The notes below the pieces were generated by a model. That model ran no database searches, had not been told where the DNA came from, and worked only from the letters and a program-made list of their open reading frames with translations. Position numbers and translations under genes: made by a program. A DNA stretch of 64,000 nt from an uncultured Erysipelotrichaceae bacterium (GTDB taxonomy: Bacteria > Bacillota_I > Bacilli_A > RF39 > UBA660). Shown here in pieces: positions 43,490 through 52,930 of this stretch (its first letter is position 1; the number at the start of each line of letters is the position of its first letter). The stretch is taken from contig CADANC010000006.1 of assembly GCA_902789225.1 (NCBI GenBank), positions 1 through 64,000 of the forward strand, given 5' to 3'.

Positions 43490-44603
43490 TTTTACCAACC
43501 ATTTCCAGTTCAATATTAGTCATAAACTCTTTCATAGTTTTAAGATTGTCACAACTTTCAAAGAATCTCTTTGCATTTTTGGAAAAAGATTCATAATTAT
43601 TTTCAATTTCAAGTATTGCATTTTTTATATTTTCTTTACTCAATTTTACACAAATACCGGCCCCAGCTTTTCCTATTGTATTATTTAATCCAGGAATATA
43701 ATTACCTATTATAGGAATACCAAAGCCACTATATTCATATATTTTGTTTGGAGCACAATATGCATTATTTAATTTATTTGATCTATAAAAAAGGACTCCA
43801 ATTCTTGCATAACTTGTAATTTCAAGGTGTAAAGGAGCTGGAACATATTCAAAGAAAACCGTATTATCATATATTTTTTTAATATATTGAAACACATTTT
43901 CTTTATCCATTCCCATTAATACTAATTTATAACCTTTATTTAATTCTTTTAACGCTTTTGCTGTTTCAATTAATTCATCAGTTTTAAATATAATACCTTG
44001 ATAAATAATCACTTTGTCATTTTTTATTGTATCTATTATTTTTTTTGTTAACTCATTTGAGGGTTTATGTCTTCTATCTTCGATTTGTTCATATGCTTTA
44101 TTAGGAAATACAGTAGGCAAATAATCTAAATTATACCAGTGTCTTACTAAATACCCTCTTGTTTCTTCACATACAGTTACCATCAAAGCATTTTCAACTA
44201 ATCCATGTAGCAACTTTCCTCTAAACTTATCTTTGTCATCATATAGTTCCAATAAAGATATAATATATTTTTTATTTTTAAGTTTTCCTTTCATAACTAT
44301 CGCTGATTCAGCATTGCCAAACCAAATTAGTGTATTATCATCAAACGTTTTTAAATATTTTGTAAGATTGTTTCGAAAAGAATAAATTCTCTTCATCTTT
44401 TCTAATTTACTGATGTTTTCTTCTTTAACATATTTTATATTAGTTAGCTTTATATTATCTGCTTTAAGTGTTTCCAAAGTGCTTGGAGCGCAATTTCCAT
44501 AAATCACTTCAATATCATAATTTAACTTTTTTAACATTCTTATTTGCGAAAAACATGGTGGATACTTATCCAACCCATTATATATTATATATTTTATTTT
44601 CAT
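43473..44603 (-). CDS. Glycosyltransferase, GT4-like, in the capsule operon
   Basis: The 376-residue GT-B protein opens MKIKYIIYNGLDKYPPCFSQI. The N-terminal domain holds NTLIWFGNAESAIVMKGKL. The C-terminal donor half begins at DKVIIYQGIIFKTDELIETAKAL, followed by LVLMGMDKENVF and NNAYCAPNKIYEYSGFGIPIIGN (E-x7-type site). It adds one sugar of the capsule repeat in the cytoplasm. Donor and linkage cannot be read from the sequence. It lies 33 bases after the EpsG-like gene. Confidence 0.8.
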   Translation of the reverse strand: MKIKYIIYNGLDKYPPCFSQIRMLKKLNYDIEVIYGNCAPSTLETLKADNIKLTNIKYVKEENISKLEKMKRIYSFRNNLTKYLKTFDDNTLIWFGNAESAIVMKGKLKNKKYIISLLELYDDKDKFRGKLLHGLVENALMVTVCEETRGYLVRHWYNLDYLPTVFPNKAYEQIEDRRHKPSNELTKKIIDTIKNDKVIIYQGIIFKTDELIETAKALKELNKGYKLVLMGMDKENVFQYIKKIYDNTVFFEYVPAPLHLEITSYARIGVLFYRSNKLNNAYCAPNKIYEYSGFGIPIIGNYIPGLNNTIGKAGAGICVKLSKENIKNAILEIENNYESFSKNAKRFFESCDNLKTMKEFMTNIELEMVGKNEEND

Positions 44604-44636
44604 ATCATCTTTCTCCTATCATTTGATTTGTTAACA

Positions 44637-45698
44637 TTAATTCCAAAAGAATTCATATGGAATAACTCCGTGCCATTCTGGTCTAAATATAGATATAATT
44701 AAAAAGCTAGCAAAAAGCAAAATACAACATATGTTTTTAGATATAAAATAGTTATCTTTATTGTACTCTTTCATGTGTTCCAAGAGTAGTGGTATAAATA
44801 TGATTGTGTATATACCAAACAATCCTGCTACTCTATTAAATATATTCATTCTTACTACTAAAAATTCAAACCAAATATACAAAATTGATGTGATTGTGAG
44901 TAATTTCATACTACTGCTATCAATTTTTTTCCCTTTTTTATACGAAGCCAAGACTAAAAAAATAATAATTAATAGTATTTCTATTGCTGCGATGAGCGCA
45001 CCAAAATAGTTACTAACTCCATATTGACTTGTTGCATAACTTTCGTATCCAAAACCAAAAGTTAACAGTTTAAAGAACTGTTCATAAAAAATAAAGGTGA
45101 TTGCTGCTAAAAATATTTCAATAATATAAACTATTTTTTTATTTGGTAAAATTGAAAAAAATAGTGGTAATAATCCAGCAAAAGATACCGTATGAAATAA
45201 TCCAGCTATAAAGACAGTAATTATATACTTAAAATATTCTTTTTCTTTTAAGAAATCAAATCCATATAATAAAATTGATAGTGCTAAAGCTTGTCTCATT
45301 ATATTCATAGTTGAAAAAAAGAATAGCATTATTATATAAAGAATTGTAGACAATTGAAAATCTGGTGAATTTTTTTTAATAAACCTATAAACACTAAAAT
45401 TTATGAAAATAGACGATACTATTATTAGAATTTGGGCGTTTGAGGAAATCTCACTTAACATTTTACATAAATAGTAGAATCCTGGTTCATATCTAAAATT
45501 ATGATAATTCCATGATAAATCGTTATGAATATAGTCAAACATATCATAGAATTGTTTAGTATCTACACCAACTGTATATTTTCTTAATGATGCTATGATA
45601 GCAATTAATAAAAATGAAAATACTAATGCTCTATTTTTATTTTTACTAATTTTAAAAATAATAAATATAATCATTAATAATAATAAATATATAAACAT
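44637..45698 (-). CDS. EpsG-family polysaccharide polymerase-like protein
   Basis: The 353-residue membrane protein has about ten helices. The EpsG family pattern is clear: ASLRKYTVGVDTKQFYDMFDYI near residue 40, FRYEPGFYYLCKMLSEIS, then MNIMRQALALSILLYGFDFLKE and AGLFHTVSFAGLLPLF. EpsG-like proteins play the Wzy role, joining repeat units outside the membrane. It lies between two GT4 genes in the capsule operon, and no other Wzy candidate is present. Confidence 0.85.
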   Translation of the reverse strand: MFIYLLLLMIIFIIFKISKNKNRALVFSFLLIAIIASLRKYTVGVDTKQFYDMFDYIHNDLSWNYHNFRYEPGFYYLCKMLSEISSNAQILIIVSSIFINFSVYRFIKKNSPDFQLSTILYIIMLFFFSTMNIMRQALALSILLYGFDFLKEKEYFKYIITVFIAGLFHTVSFAGLLPLFFSILPNKKIVYIIEIFLAAITFIFYEQFFKLLTFGFGYESYATSQYGVSNYFGALIAAIEILLIIIFLVLASYKKGKKIDSSSMKLLTITSILYIWFEFLVVRMNIFNRVAGLFGIYTIIFIPLLLEHMKEYNKDNYFISKNICCILLFASFLIISIFRPEWHGVIPYEFFWN

Positions 45699-45715
45699 AA
45701 CGCTCTCCTATTTTT

Positions 45716-46783
45716 TTAGATATTTTTAATAATATTTTCAAATCTTTTACTTTGAATTTCGATATTAAAATCATCATTTAGTGTCAAATGTTGATTTCTA
45801 TTTGTGTTTTTAATACATTCTTTCCATGCTCCGATATTTTCTTTGTCTAAATAAAAAGTATTACTAGATATTTTACATTCATTAGAAATTGTATTTGAAA
45901 ATAAAACAGGTAATCCATTAGCTTGAGCCTCTACTCCTACTACTGGCAACCCTTCATATAATGATGGTAATAAAAAGTAGTCAAATGCCGAATAGTATTC
46001 ATTTACATTTGGAATTTCCTCTATGAATATGAATCTGTCATCCAATTTTTCTTCTCTTACTTTTTTTTCAAAATCATTTTTTAAATAACCATTACCGATC
46101 ATTAGCATTTTATAATTTTTGTCCATTTGTTGAATTAATTCAATAAAGAAAAAAATGTTTTTTTGGGGAACAAATCTACCGATAAATCCCAAAACAATAT
46201 CATTATCTGTTAGTTTGTATTTCTTCCTTATTTCGTTTCTATATATATTATTAAATTTATACTTTTTGTAATCAATAGCATTGTTTATAACAGTAAAATC
46301 GTCATTATTAAACATTGCCTTACCTGCTAATTTTGAACAAGCATATTTATGGTCGGTCATCTTATTTACTTTTTTTTGTATTAATTTACCCAAAAGATTT
46401 TTTAATTTGTTATCAGATGATTGAGTAGCATGTGCATGTATAGCAATATTATTAATGCCATTTTTTCTTGCCGATTTAAAAAAGAATATACTTCTATATG
46501 AGATATTACTATAAAGTAAGTCATAATCATGATGTAATTCAAAAAAATTGTCTACCATTTTTTTATATTTAATTATCCCTACTTCTTTAATATAAGGTAA
46601 TTGGTAAGTTTTTATATTTAATTTATTTAATATTTCTTTGTATTTTTTTGAAGGTTTTAGATTGTCATATATCACTTCAATTTCAAAATTTGACAAATCC
46701 ATATTTGATAAATAGTTTATTATAAAGGCTGCTACTCCATTTGTTTGAGTTAGTGTTGGGATTATAAACAGTATTTTTTTCAT
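45716..46783 (-). CDS. GT4-family glycosyltransferase in the capsule operon
   Basis: The 355-residue GT-B enzyme begins KKILFIIPTLTQTNGVAAFI (acceptor domain glycine loop). The donor domain has LGFIGRFVPQKNIFFFIELI, then LPSLYEGLPVVGVEAQANGLP, the E-x7-E motif typical of GT4. It would add a hexose or HexNAc to the lipid-linked repeat unit. It is spaced 17 bases before the EpsG-like gene and 8 after the MenD-like gene. Confidence 0.87.
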   Translation of the reverse strand: MKKILFIIPTLTQTNGVAAFIINYLSNMDLSNFEIEVIYDNLKPSKKYKEILNKLNIKTYQLPYIKEVGIIKYKKMVDNFFELHHDYDLLYSNISYRSIFFFKSARKNGINNIAIHAHATQSSDNKLKNLLGKLIQKKVNKMTDHKYACSKLAGKAMFNNDDFTVINNAIDYKKYKFNNIYRNEIRKKYKLTDNDIVLGFIGRFVPQKNIFFFIELIQQMDKNYKMLMIGNGYLKNDFEKKVREEKLDDRFIFIEEIPNVNEYYSAFDYFLLPSLYEGLPVVGVEAQANGLPVLFSNTISNECKISSNTFYLDKENIGAWKECIKNTNRNQHLTLNDDFNIEIQSKRFENIIKNI

Positions 46784-46791
46784 TTAACCAC

Positions 46792-48561
46792 CTACTTACT
46801 TTTTAAGATATCTATAATTTTTTTTGCTTTTTCTTGTCCAATACTCTTTTTTACTAATTCCTTTGTCTTTCTTATCATATCGGTTTTAATATCATGTTGT
46901 TTAGTGTAATTATAAAATTCATGTATTGTTTCAGCATCACTCTTCATCTCAGTAAAAACTTCAAATAATACTGATTCATCTGAATTTAAAAAACTAACTA
47001 AATTCCTATCGAATTCTTCTTTTGATGTAGAACTTAAATATTTTATATTATTATCTTTTACCCATCCAGCTGCTTGAGTAGAATGTCTAGCTGTTGTATG
47101 TAAATCTCCCAATGGTTCAATACATGTTTTATTGTAATAAAATTCTGATCCTCCATGATTATTAATTAACAAAATATGAACGTTTTTTCCAAGTGAATTC
47201 AACCTCAATGAATTCATATCATAGAAAAAAGCTAAATCTCCAATAATTAAAAATGCTTTTTTATTTGGTGATGCTGCAGCTTGACCTAAAAATGTTGACA
47301 TACAGCCATCTATTCCATATGTTCCAATATTTGCATAAACTTTTATGTCTCTTTTTATATCAAAAAAATTACTTATTCTTATGCTGTCATTTATACTTAA
47401 ATGTAATATGGAATTACTTTCAATTGATTCAACAACATTTTTTATTGCATACATACTTGAGTAACCAAGCTCTTGTATTTTTATACTATCTTTGTATTTT
47501 ACAAATTCATTATAATAATTATTATCATTGTGTGAATTTTCATCTGAAGCATTATTAAAGAATTCAAAAAATGATTCTGGAGTACATTCGAAAATATTTT
47601 TTAATCCTTTAAACAAATCACAAATCTCACCATTTTCTGAAATTAACCAATGTTCAAATTTCGGATAGTTTTTTTTCAATTGACCTTTTAAACCAGAAAA
47701 AACTTGTCCTCCAAATGAAATTACAATATCGGGCATTAGTTTATTTAAAGTAGGAATACTAACATAATTATCATCCATTAATACGATTGTATTAATTGCT
47801 TTATCAAAATCTATATTAGACATATGATCATTGATAATAACACAGTTATACTTTTCAAAAAATGTTTTTATTTCTTTATTAAGTTTTTCTGAAACAAAAC
47901 TTTCTTGTCCACAAATAACCATTATTTTTTTACTCAAAGATAACTGATTTGCTAGATTTTTCCATTTATCTTGGTTTGAAACATAAAATCTATCTATTTT
48001 TTTAACATCTGGAAGTTCTTTTACATTAAACGTTCTATTATAAGAATTCATCGGAACATTAATGTGTACAGGGCCTTTTTGTCCATTATGATCTAATTCT
48101 AGAAGAGCTTCATTTAATAATCTTTCACAGTAATGTTCATTGTCTTTGTTATAAATTATCGGTAAGTTAACAGATTTTCTAACGTGTCTATCAAACATTC
48201 CTACTTGATTTATCATTTGATCTTCTCTCTGGCCAAGCATTTCAGGATCTCTGTCGCTTGTCAAAATAACTATTGGTACATTTTGATAGAATGCTTCTGA
48301 TACTGGTGGATAGTAATTACATGACGCAGTTGATGCAGTACATGATATTAGAACTGGTTCATTTAATTCCTGAGCTAGCCCTAGTGCAAAGTATCCAGCA
48401 CTTCTTTCATCAACAACTGAATAACATTTAAAAAACGAATCTGCTTCTACAGAATGAACAAATGGTACATTTCTAGAACCAGCAGACAATACTAAATGTT
48501 TTATTCCATATTTTTTTAGCATTGCTATTACTATTTGATAACTTTTTAATTCTGTATACAT
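46792..48561 (-). CDS. MenD-like thiamine-diphosphate enzyme in the capsule operon
   Basis: The start is the ATG at 48559-48561 behind AAAGGAGG; a longer frame to 48591 reads through that site. The protein of about 589 residues aligns along MenD: VLSAGSRNVPFVHS, the catalytic Glu in VVDERSAGYFALGLAQ, TSDRDPEMLGQREDQMINQ, and the ThDP/Mg site IIGDLAFFYDMNSL. The segment where MenD has NRGASGIDG reads NIGTYGIDG, losing an Arg implicated in substrate binding. No other menaquinone gene is near. With the SDR gene 13 bases upstream it probably makes or modifies a sugar or carbocycle for the capsule (inference). Confidence 0.8.
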   Translation of the reverse strand: MYTELKSYQIVIAMLKKYGIKHLVLSAGSRNVPFVHSVEADSFFKCYSVVDERSAGYFALGLAQELNEPVLISCTASTASCNYYPPVSEAFYQNVPIVILTSDRDPEMLGQREDQMINQVGMFDRHVRKSVNLPIIYNKDNEHYCERLLNEALLELDHNGQKGPVHINVPMNSYNRTFNVKELPDVKKIDRFYVSNQDKWKNLANQLSLSKKIMVICGQESFVSEKLNKEIKTFFEKYNCVIINDHMSNIDFDKAINTIVLMDDNYVSIPTLNKLMPDIVISFGGQVFSGLKGQLKKNYPKFEHWLISENGEICDLFKGLKNIFECTPESFFEFFNNASDENSHNDNNYYNEFVKYKDSIKIQELGYSSMYAIKNVVESIESNSILHLSINDSIRISNFFDIKRDIKVYANIGTYGIDGCMSTFLGQAAASPNKKAFLIIGDLAFFYDMNSLRLNSLGKNVHILLINNHGGSEFYYNKTCIEPLGDLHTTARHSTQAAGWVKDNNIKYLSSTSKEEFDRNLVSFLNSDESVLFEVFTEMKSDAETIHEFYNYTKQHDIKTDMIRKTKELVKKSIGQEKAKKIIDILKSK

Positions 48562-48574
48562 TTTAATTCCTCCT

Positions 48575-49432
48575 TTAATCCCAATCATCATATGTTAGAT
48601 TTCCACAACCACCGGTAGCCATCAAGGTATCTCCATCTATCATCTTTGCTAAATTGCTAACTAATATTACTGACAAAGATGCTATTTCTTCTGGAGTTGC
48701 ATATCTACCGATAGGAGAGGATGGTCTATTTATATTATCGTCTCCATCTAATAACATATCTGTTGCAGTTGGACCTGGTGCTATACTATTTACTACTATG
48801 CCTTTTGAACATAATTCTTTCGCAAGTCCTTTTGTAAATGCTCTAATTCCCCATTTTGCTAATTGATATGATGTTATAGCAGGCCTAACTGAAGATGATG
48901 ATGATACATTTAATATATTTCCTTCTATTTTGTTATCAACCATATATTTTGCGACAATTTTCGTTAGGAAATATGTACCTTTTAAATTTGTATTTATTAC
49001 ACTATCAAAATCTTCTTCTGATGCGTTCCAGAATGATGTCTTGTTAATAATACCTGCGTTATTCACTAAAATATCTATCTTTTTTTTATCTATTTCATTT
49101 ACAATTCTATTAAAACTTTCAGACATTTTACTTACTTTATTATTATCCAATTCAAATCCGTAGATTTCTGCATTTGCATTTTCTTTTTTTAGATTTTTAA
49201 TAGCCTCATCTATTTTACTTTGACTTCGTCCTGTTATAATGACACAAGCACCGTTTTTTATGAAAGAATAAGCAATTGCATATCCAATTCCACTTGTTCC
49301 GCCCGTTATAAGTGCAACTCTATCTTTTAATAATTCTCCTTCTAAAACTGGTACTGGAACATATTTTTTTATTGGATTATATCGAAGTATTTCTCTAAAT
49401 CCTTTTCTTAGTGCTCTTAATATTTTACTCAT
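48575..49432 (-). CDS. Short-chain dehydrogenase/reductase in the capsule operon
   Basis: The start is the ATG at 49430-49432, within the 3' end of the pyruvyltransferase gene and behind GGTGGTG. The 285-residue protein has an extra basic N-terminus (SKILRALRKGFREILRYNP) before the classical SDR fold: VALITGGTSGIGYAIAYSF, LVNNAGIINKTS, NVSSSSSVRPAITSYQLAKWG (Ser, Tyr-x3-Lys) and SIAPGPTATDML. It reduces or oxidises a small substrate with NAD(P). Its fixed neighbour is the MenD-like gene, so they are probably consecutive steps. It resembles FabG-type reductases, but the capsule setting argues against a fatty-acid role. Confidence 0.88.
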   Translation of the reverse strand: MSKILRALRKGFREILRYNPIKKYVPVPVLEGELLKDRVALITGGTSGIGYAIAYSFIKNGACVIITGRSQSKIDEAIKNLKKENANAEIYGFELDNNKVSKMSESFNRIVNEIDKKKIDILVNNAGIINKTSFWNASEEDFDSVINTNLKGTYFLTKIVAKYMVDNKIEGNILNVSSSSSVRPAITSYQLAKWGIRAFTKGLAKELCSKGIVVNSIAPGPTATDMLLDGDDNINRPSSPIGRYATPEEIASLSVILVSNLAKMIDGDTLMATGGCGNLTYDDWD

Positions 49433-50561
49433 TTTCAACACCACCATTTAAAGCTTGTTTCAACCAATCCATAGATTCTTTTCTCATTAATTCCATTTTT
49501 TTATTAACAATTTCATAATCTATTTTATTGTTAATAATACTTAAATCTTTTTCGTCATTAGCCACTCTGTTTTCTAAATTTAACAATTCTAAAATACTTT
49601 GTAATCTTGTACTATATTTTCCAGGGTAAACTATTATAAACTGTTTATTTAAATTTAAAGAGAATGCTGTTGCATGAAATGAGTCTGATATAACATATGA
49701 TGCATTATCTATTAGTGAGATGAAATCCTCTACTTTAGGATTACATGCCATTTTTCCTTTTTTATAAAACTCATGTAACTGATAACTTAAATAAATAATT
49801 TTTAGTCCAGTTTTTTTAGATAGTTCCTCTGCATAATTGTCTATTTTTTTATTTCTATTTAAGTTATAGACTAAAATATAGTTTTTTCCATTATATTTTT
49901 GAGATGATATTTTTCTCCATTCATCACCAGACAGTAGTAAAGTTGGATCTACTACATTTTTTACATTTTTTATTCCGAGTGAGTTTACGATATCAACACC
50001 CGTTTTTTCTCTTACAGATATTTCATCATATCTTGATAACATTTTTTTAGTTTCTTCAATTTCGTTTGGATATAATTCTTTTTTTCCAAAAGATGCTGCG
50101 TATGCAATTTTCCTTTTATCGTCTGGAGCAAACGTTAGAAAATACGGGTGATCAATTTTTTCATTCCATCCACTATTCCAAACTTGATCGCTACCTGTAC
50201 AATAAATATCATAGTTAAATGCTTCGTTATTAATACTTTCTTCGTCTTTGTAAATTTTATTGGTCATTTTTATGTATTTTTTCAAAAATCCAAAGAACAT
50301 ATTGAATCTTTTTAAATATGAAGGAATAATAACTATTCTTGCTAAATTTCTAATTATAATGCTTTTTTTGTATTTTTCTCCTTTATTTTTTATTCTTTTT
50401 AACATTCCTAATTTTGTTAGTCTTTCTGGATAATAATCTATTACTTCAGGAATATAGCCTAATTCTTTTACCTTTTCTTGTAATGCGTATGTTTGTAAAA
50501 CAGATCCATAGTTAACAACTCTATGAAGGGTAATGATTCCAACTGTTTTATTTGTTTTCAT
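49425..50561 (-). CDS. Polysaccharide pyruvyltransferase family protein
   Basis: The 378-residue protein matches the pyruvyltransferase family (CsaB/WcaK type): VGIITLHRVVNYGSVLQTYALQ, YDIYCTGSDQVWNSGWNE, KIAYAASFGKKEL, YDEISVREKTGVDIV, NVVDPTLLLSGDEW and a late YVISDSFHATAFSLNL. Members place a pyruvyl ketal from PEP on a sugar, giving the polysaccharide negative charge. It overlaps the GT2 gene upstream and the SDR downstream. The acceptor sugar is unknown. Confidence 0.9.
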   Translation of the reverse strand: MKTNKTVGIITLHRVVNYGSVLQTYALQEKVKELGYIPEVIDYYPERLTKLGMLKRIKNKGEKYKKSIIIRNLARIVIIPSYLKRFNMFFGFLKKYIKMTNKIYKDEESINNEAFNYDIYCTGSDQVWNSGWNEKIDHPYFLTFAPDDKRKIAYAASFGKKELYPNEIEETKKMLSRYDEISVREKTGVDIVNSLGIKNVKNVVDPTLLLSGDEWRKISSQKYNGKNYILVYNLNRNKKIDNYAEELSKKTGLKIIYLSYQLHEFYKKGKMACNPKVEDFISLIDNASYVISDSFHATAFSLNLNKQFIIVYPGKYSTRLQSILELLNLENRVANDEKDLSIINNKIDYEIVNKKMELMRKESMDWLKQALNGGVENE

Positions 50562-51405
50562 TTTTATCCTTCTTTCTTAATAAGTTTCTATATATCCAGT
50601 CTCTTAATCCATTAGGTAGCAAACATACTACAATATGAGGAATAGTACTTCTTAAATAATCAAATAAAGAGAAATATCCCGTTTTAAGTTGTTCGTTTTT
50701 AAAACGTAGAATAGTTTTCATATATTCCCATCCGCCACGTCTTTTATAAAAGTCGCTTCCGATTCTCATATAAACTAATGGTGTTTGAATATTGTAACAT
50801 TTGCAACCAGTAGAAAGCATCCTAACATATAAGTCATAATCTTCACACAAATGAAATTCTCTATAGTTTCCTGCTTTTAACACAGCACTTTTTTTGTATA
50901 ACAAAGAAGGATGTCTAAATGGGCACCTTTTTTTAGAAAATTTATAAATATCGTCATGAAATTCTGGCAAAATAACATGACAATTAACATTTTCTATTGA
51001 ACCTTCAAATTCTTCTACATTTGTTCCTACTAATCCTAATTCCGGATATTTTTTGTATATTTTAAATTGTTCTTCAATTCTGTTTGGCATAGAATAATCA
51101 TCAGAATCCATTCTAGCAATATATTCATTGGTGCATTTTGTGATTCCTAATTCAAGTGCAGGACCCAATCCTCCATTTTTTTTAATTTTTATAACATTGA
51201 ATAATTCTGGATAATCTTTAACAAATCTATTAATAACTATATCTAATTCTTCAGTTAGTGGGCCATCTTCTACCAAAACAAATTCGTCAGGCATAACGGT
51301 TTGTTTTAGCATGCTTTCTATACTAAATTTAAGCCATTCAGGTTTTTCCTTATAGTATACAGACATTAGAGCACTATACTTTGGATACACTTCTTTTTTT
51401 CTCAT
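50548..51405 (-). CDS. GT2-family glycosyltransferase in the capsule operon
   Basis: The start is the ATG at 51403-51405 behind AAGAGGA. The 285-residue GT-A enzyme has YSALMSVYYKEKPEWLKFSIESML, FVLVEDGPL, KNGGLGPALELGIT, YIARMDSDDYSMPNRIEEQ (the DxD metal site) and FHLCEDYDLYVRML (ED acid region). It is the first glycosyltransferase after the initiating sugar transferase, so it may add the second sugar. It overlaps the pyruvyltransferase gene by 14 bases. Confidence 0.9.
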   Translation of the reverse strand: MRKKEVYPKYSALMSVYYKEKPEWLKFSIESMLKQTVMPDEFVLVEDGPLTEELDIVINRFVKDYPELFNVIKIKKNGGLGPALELGITKCTNEYIARMDSDDYSMPNRIEEQFKIYKKYPELGLVGTNVEEFEGSIENVNCHVILPEFHDDIYKFSKKRCPFRHPSLLYKKSAVLKAGNYREFHLCEDYDLYVRMLSTGCKCYNIQTPLVYMRIGSDFYKRRGGWEYMKTILRFKNEQLKTGYFSLFDYLRSTIPHIVVCLLPNGLRDWIYRNLLRKKDKNENK

Positions 51406-51504
51406 ATTAATTCCTCTTTTCTTAAAAAATATACACATTGTACATGTGTATACTTTGCTTTATCTGTTTCTTTGTACAACCCCCTGCAGATAAACTATAA
51501 TTTA

Positions 51505-52179
51505 TTATTCAGCACCTTTACCAAAAAGTACTACTGTGAATGTTTTAAAGAATATTTTAATATCTAATAATGCACTTGCTTTTTCTGAATATTCTTTTTC
51601 TAATTTAAGTCTTTCTTCAAATGTTGTTTCACTTCTACCATTTACTTGCCAATATCCTGTAAGTCCTGGTTTTGTCTTGATTATATCTTCATAATAATTT
51701 CCCATATCTTTCTTTTCTCTTGGAAGATATGGTCTATTTCCTATTAGAGACATATCACCTAGAAATACATTTATAAATTGAGGAAGTTCATCTATAGATA
51801 ACTTTCTAATTACTCTTCCCATCTTTGTTACTCTTGGATCATTCTTTAGTTTTTTATTCTTATTGTATTCTTCTGCCATTATTTTATCTAATTCCAATGT
51901 TCTAAATAAAACTTCATCTGCATCTTTTACCATTGATCTGTACTTATATAATTTAAACTCTTTGCCATTTTTACCAATTCGTCCTTGAACAAAGAATATA
52001 GAAGTAAAATCTCCTGTACAAATGTAAGCTAATTTTACAAATATAGTTATTGGTATTAATAATAATAATCCTATAATTGATATTAAAATATCAAATAATC
52101 TTTTAATGAATAGATATGTTAATTTTTTAATAGATATTTTGTTAATAGTATTTTCTTTTTCTAATGTAGATTCAAACAT
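51505..52179 (-). CDS. Initiating undecaprenyl-phosphate sugar phosphotransferase
   Basis: The 224-residue protein has one N-terminal membrane segment (DILISIIGLLLLIPITIFVKL) and the bacterial sugar transferase domain: FVQGRIGKNGKEFKLYKYRSMV, then GRVIRKLSIDELPQFINVFLGDMSLIGNRPYL and TKPGLTGYWQVNGR. It attaches the first sugar-1-phosphate (often galactose, glucose or GlcNAc) to undecaprenyl phosphate and so starts each repeat unit. It lacks the multi-pass N-terminus of WbaP and is the short PglC/CpsE-core type. It follows the regulatory cpsBCD genes as in streptococcal capsule loci. Confidence 0.93.
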   Translation of the reverse strand: MFESTLEKENTINKISIKKLTYLFIKRLFDILISIIGLLLLIPITIFVKLAYICTGDFTSIFFVQGRIGKNGKEFKLYKYRSMVKDADEVLFRTLELDKIMAEEYNKNKKLKNDPRVTKMGRVIRKLSIDELPQFINVFLGDMSLIGNRPYLPREKKDMGNYYEDIIKTKPGLTGYWQVNGRSETTFEERLKLEKEYSEKASALLDIKIFFKTFTVVLFGKGAE

Positions 52180-52210
52180 ATAAATAAACTCCCCTGAAGT
52201 AATTGCCTCA

Positions 52211-52930
52211 TTATAATTCTTTATTAGCTATTACTTTATCAAAATTATTACTAAATATATCTACAACCCTGTTTTCATCTTTTACTATTCTTTTAACCTT
52301 TTTATAAGCTTTATCTAATTGATAGTCTTCTATATGATGAATATCACTGCCTAAAAAAGTTATTAGATCTTTTTTTAATAATATTTTTAAAGTCTTTTTA
52401 GCTTTACTTCCGTATTTACCTAAAAGACTTTTATAATTTCCTTGTAGTAGAACACCCATTCTAGTATATTCTTCTACTAGCTCTGGATTCTTTTGAAAAT
52501 CTCTATATCTTTCAGGATGTGCTAGTATTGGTACATATCCTTTAGTTACTAATTCATATAAACATTCTTTTGAATTATTATATATTTGATTTAGTGGAAA
52601 TTCTAATAATAAGTATCTACTATTATTTATAGTCATTATTTCATTGGTTTCTAATAATTCTATAAAGTTCATAGACATATAATTTTCATTTCCTAGATAT
52701 AGTTTTATATTAATGTCTTGTTTAGACATTTCTTTTTTTAACTTTTTGAATAGTTCTAATTTATTCTTGTTATTACAGTTATATCTAGTATTTTCGATAT
52801 AATGAGGAGTTAATACTATTTCAGTAACTCCTTCTTTTTCTGCTCTTCTTAGTATTTCTATGGATTCTTCTATTGATTTTGATCCATCATCTATACCTGG
52901 TAGAAGATGACAATGTAAATCTTTAAACAT
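52211..52930 (-). CDS. cpsB: CpsB/YwqE-type manganese tyrosine phosphatase
   Basis: The 239-residue PHP-family protein has the metal-binding start MFKDLHCHLLPGIDDGSKS, TPHYIENTRYNC, PILAHPERYRDFQ and FLGSDIHHIED. It should dephosphorylate the tyrosine cluster at the C-terminus of the CpsD kinase and so tune capsule synthesis. It overlaps the cpsD gene by 8 bases. Confidence 0.93.
   Translation of the reverse strand: MFKDLHCHLLPGIDDGSKSIEESIEILRRAEKEGVTEIVLTPHYIENTRYNCNNKNKLELFKKLKKEMSKQDINIKLYLGNENYMSMNFIELLETNEIMTINNSRYLLLEFPLNQIYNNSKECLYELVTKGYVPILAHPERYRDFQKNPELVEEYTRMGVLLQGNYKSLLGKYGSKAKKTLKILLKKDLITFLGSDIHHIEDYQLDKAYKKVKRIVKDENRVVDIFSNNFDKVIANKEL

Noticed and set aside
48575-49432. FabG for the lipid operon
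   Set aside because: The SDR resembles FabG-type reductases, but it is inside the separately transcribed capsule operon, overlaps its neighbours there, and pairs with the MenD-like gene.
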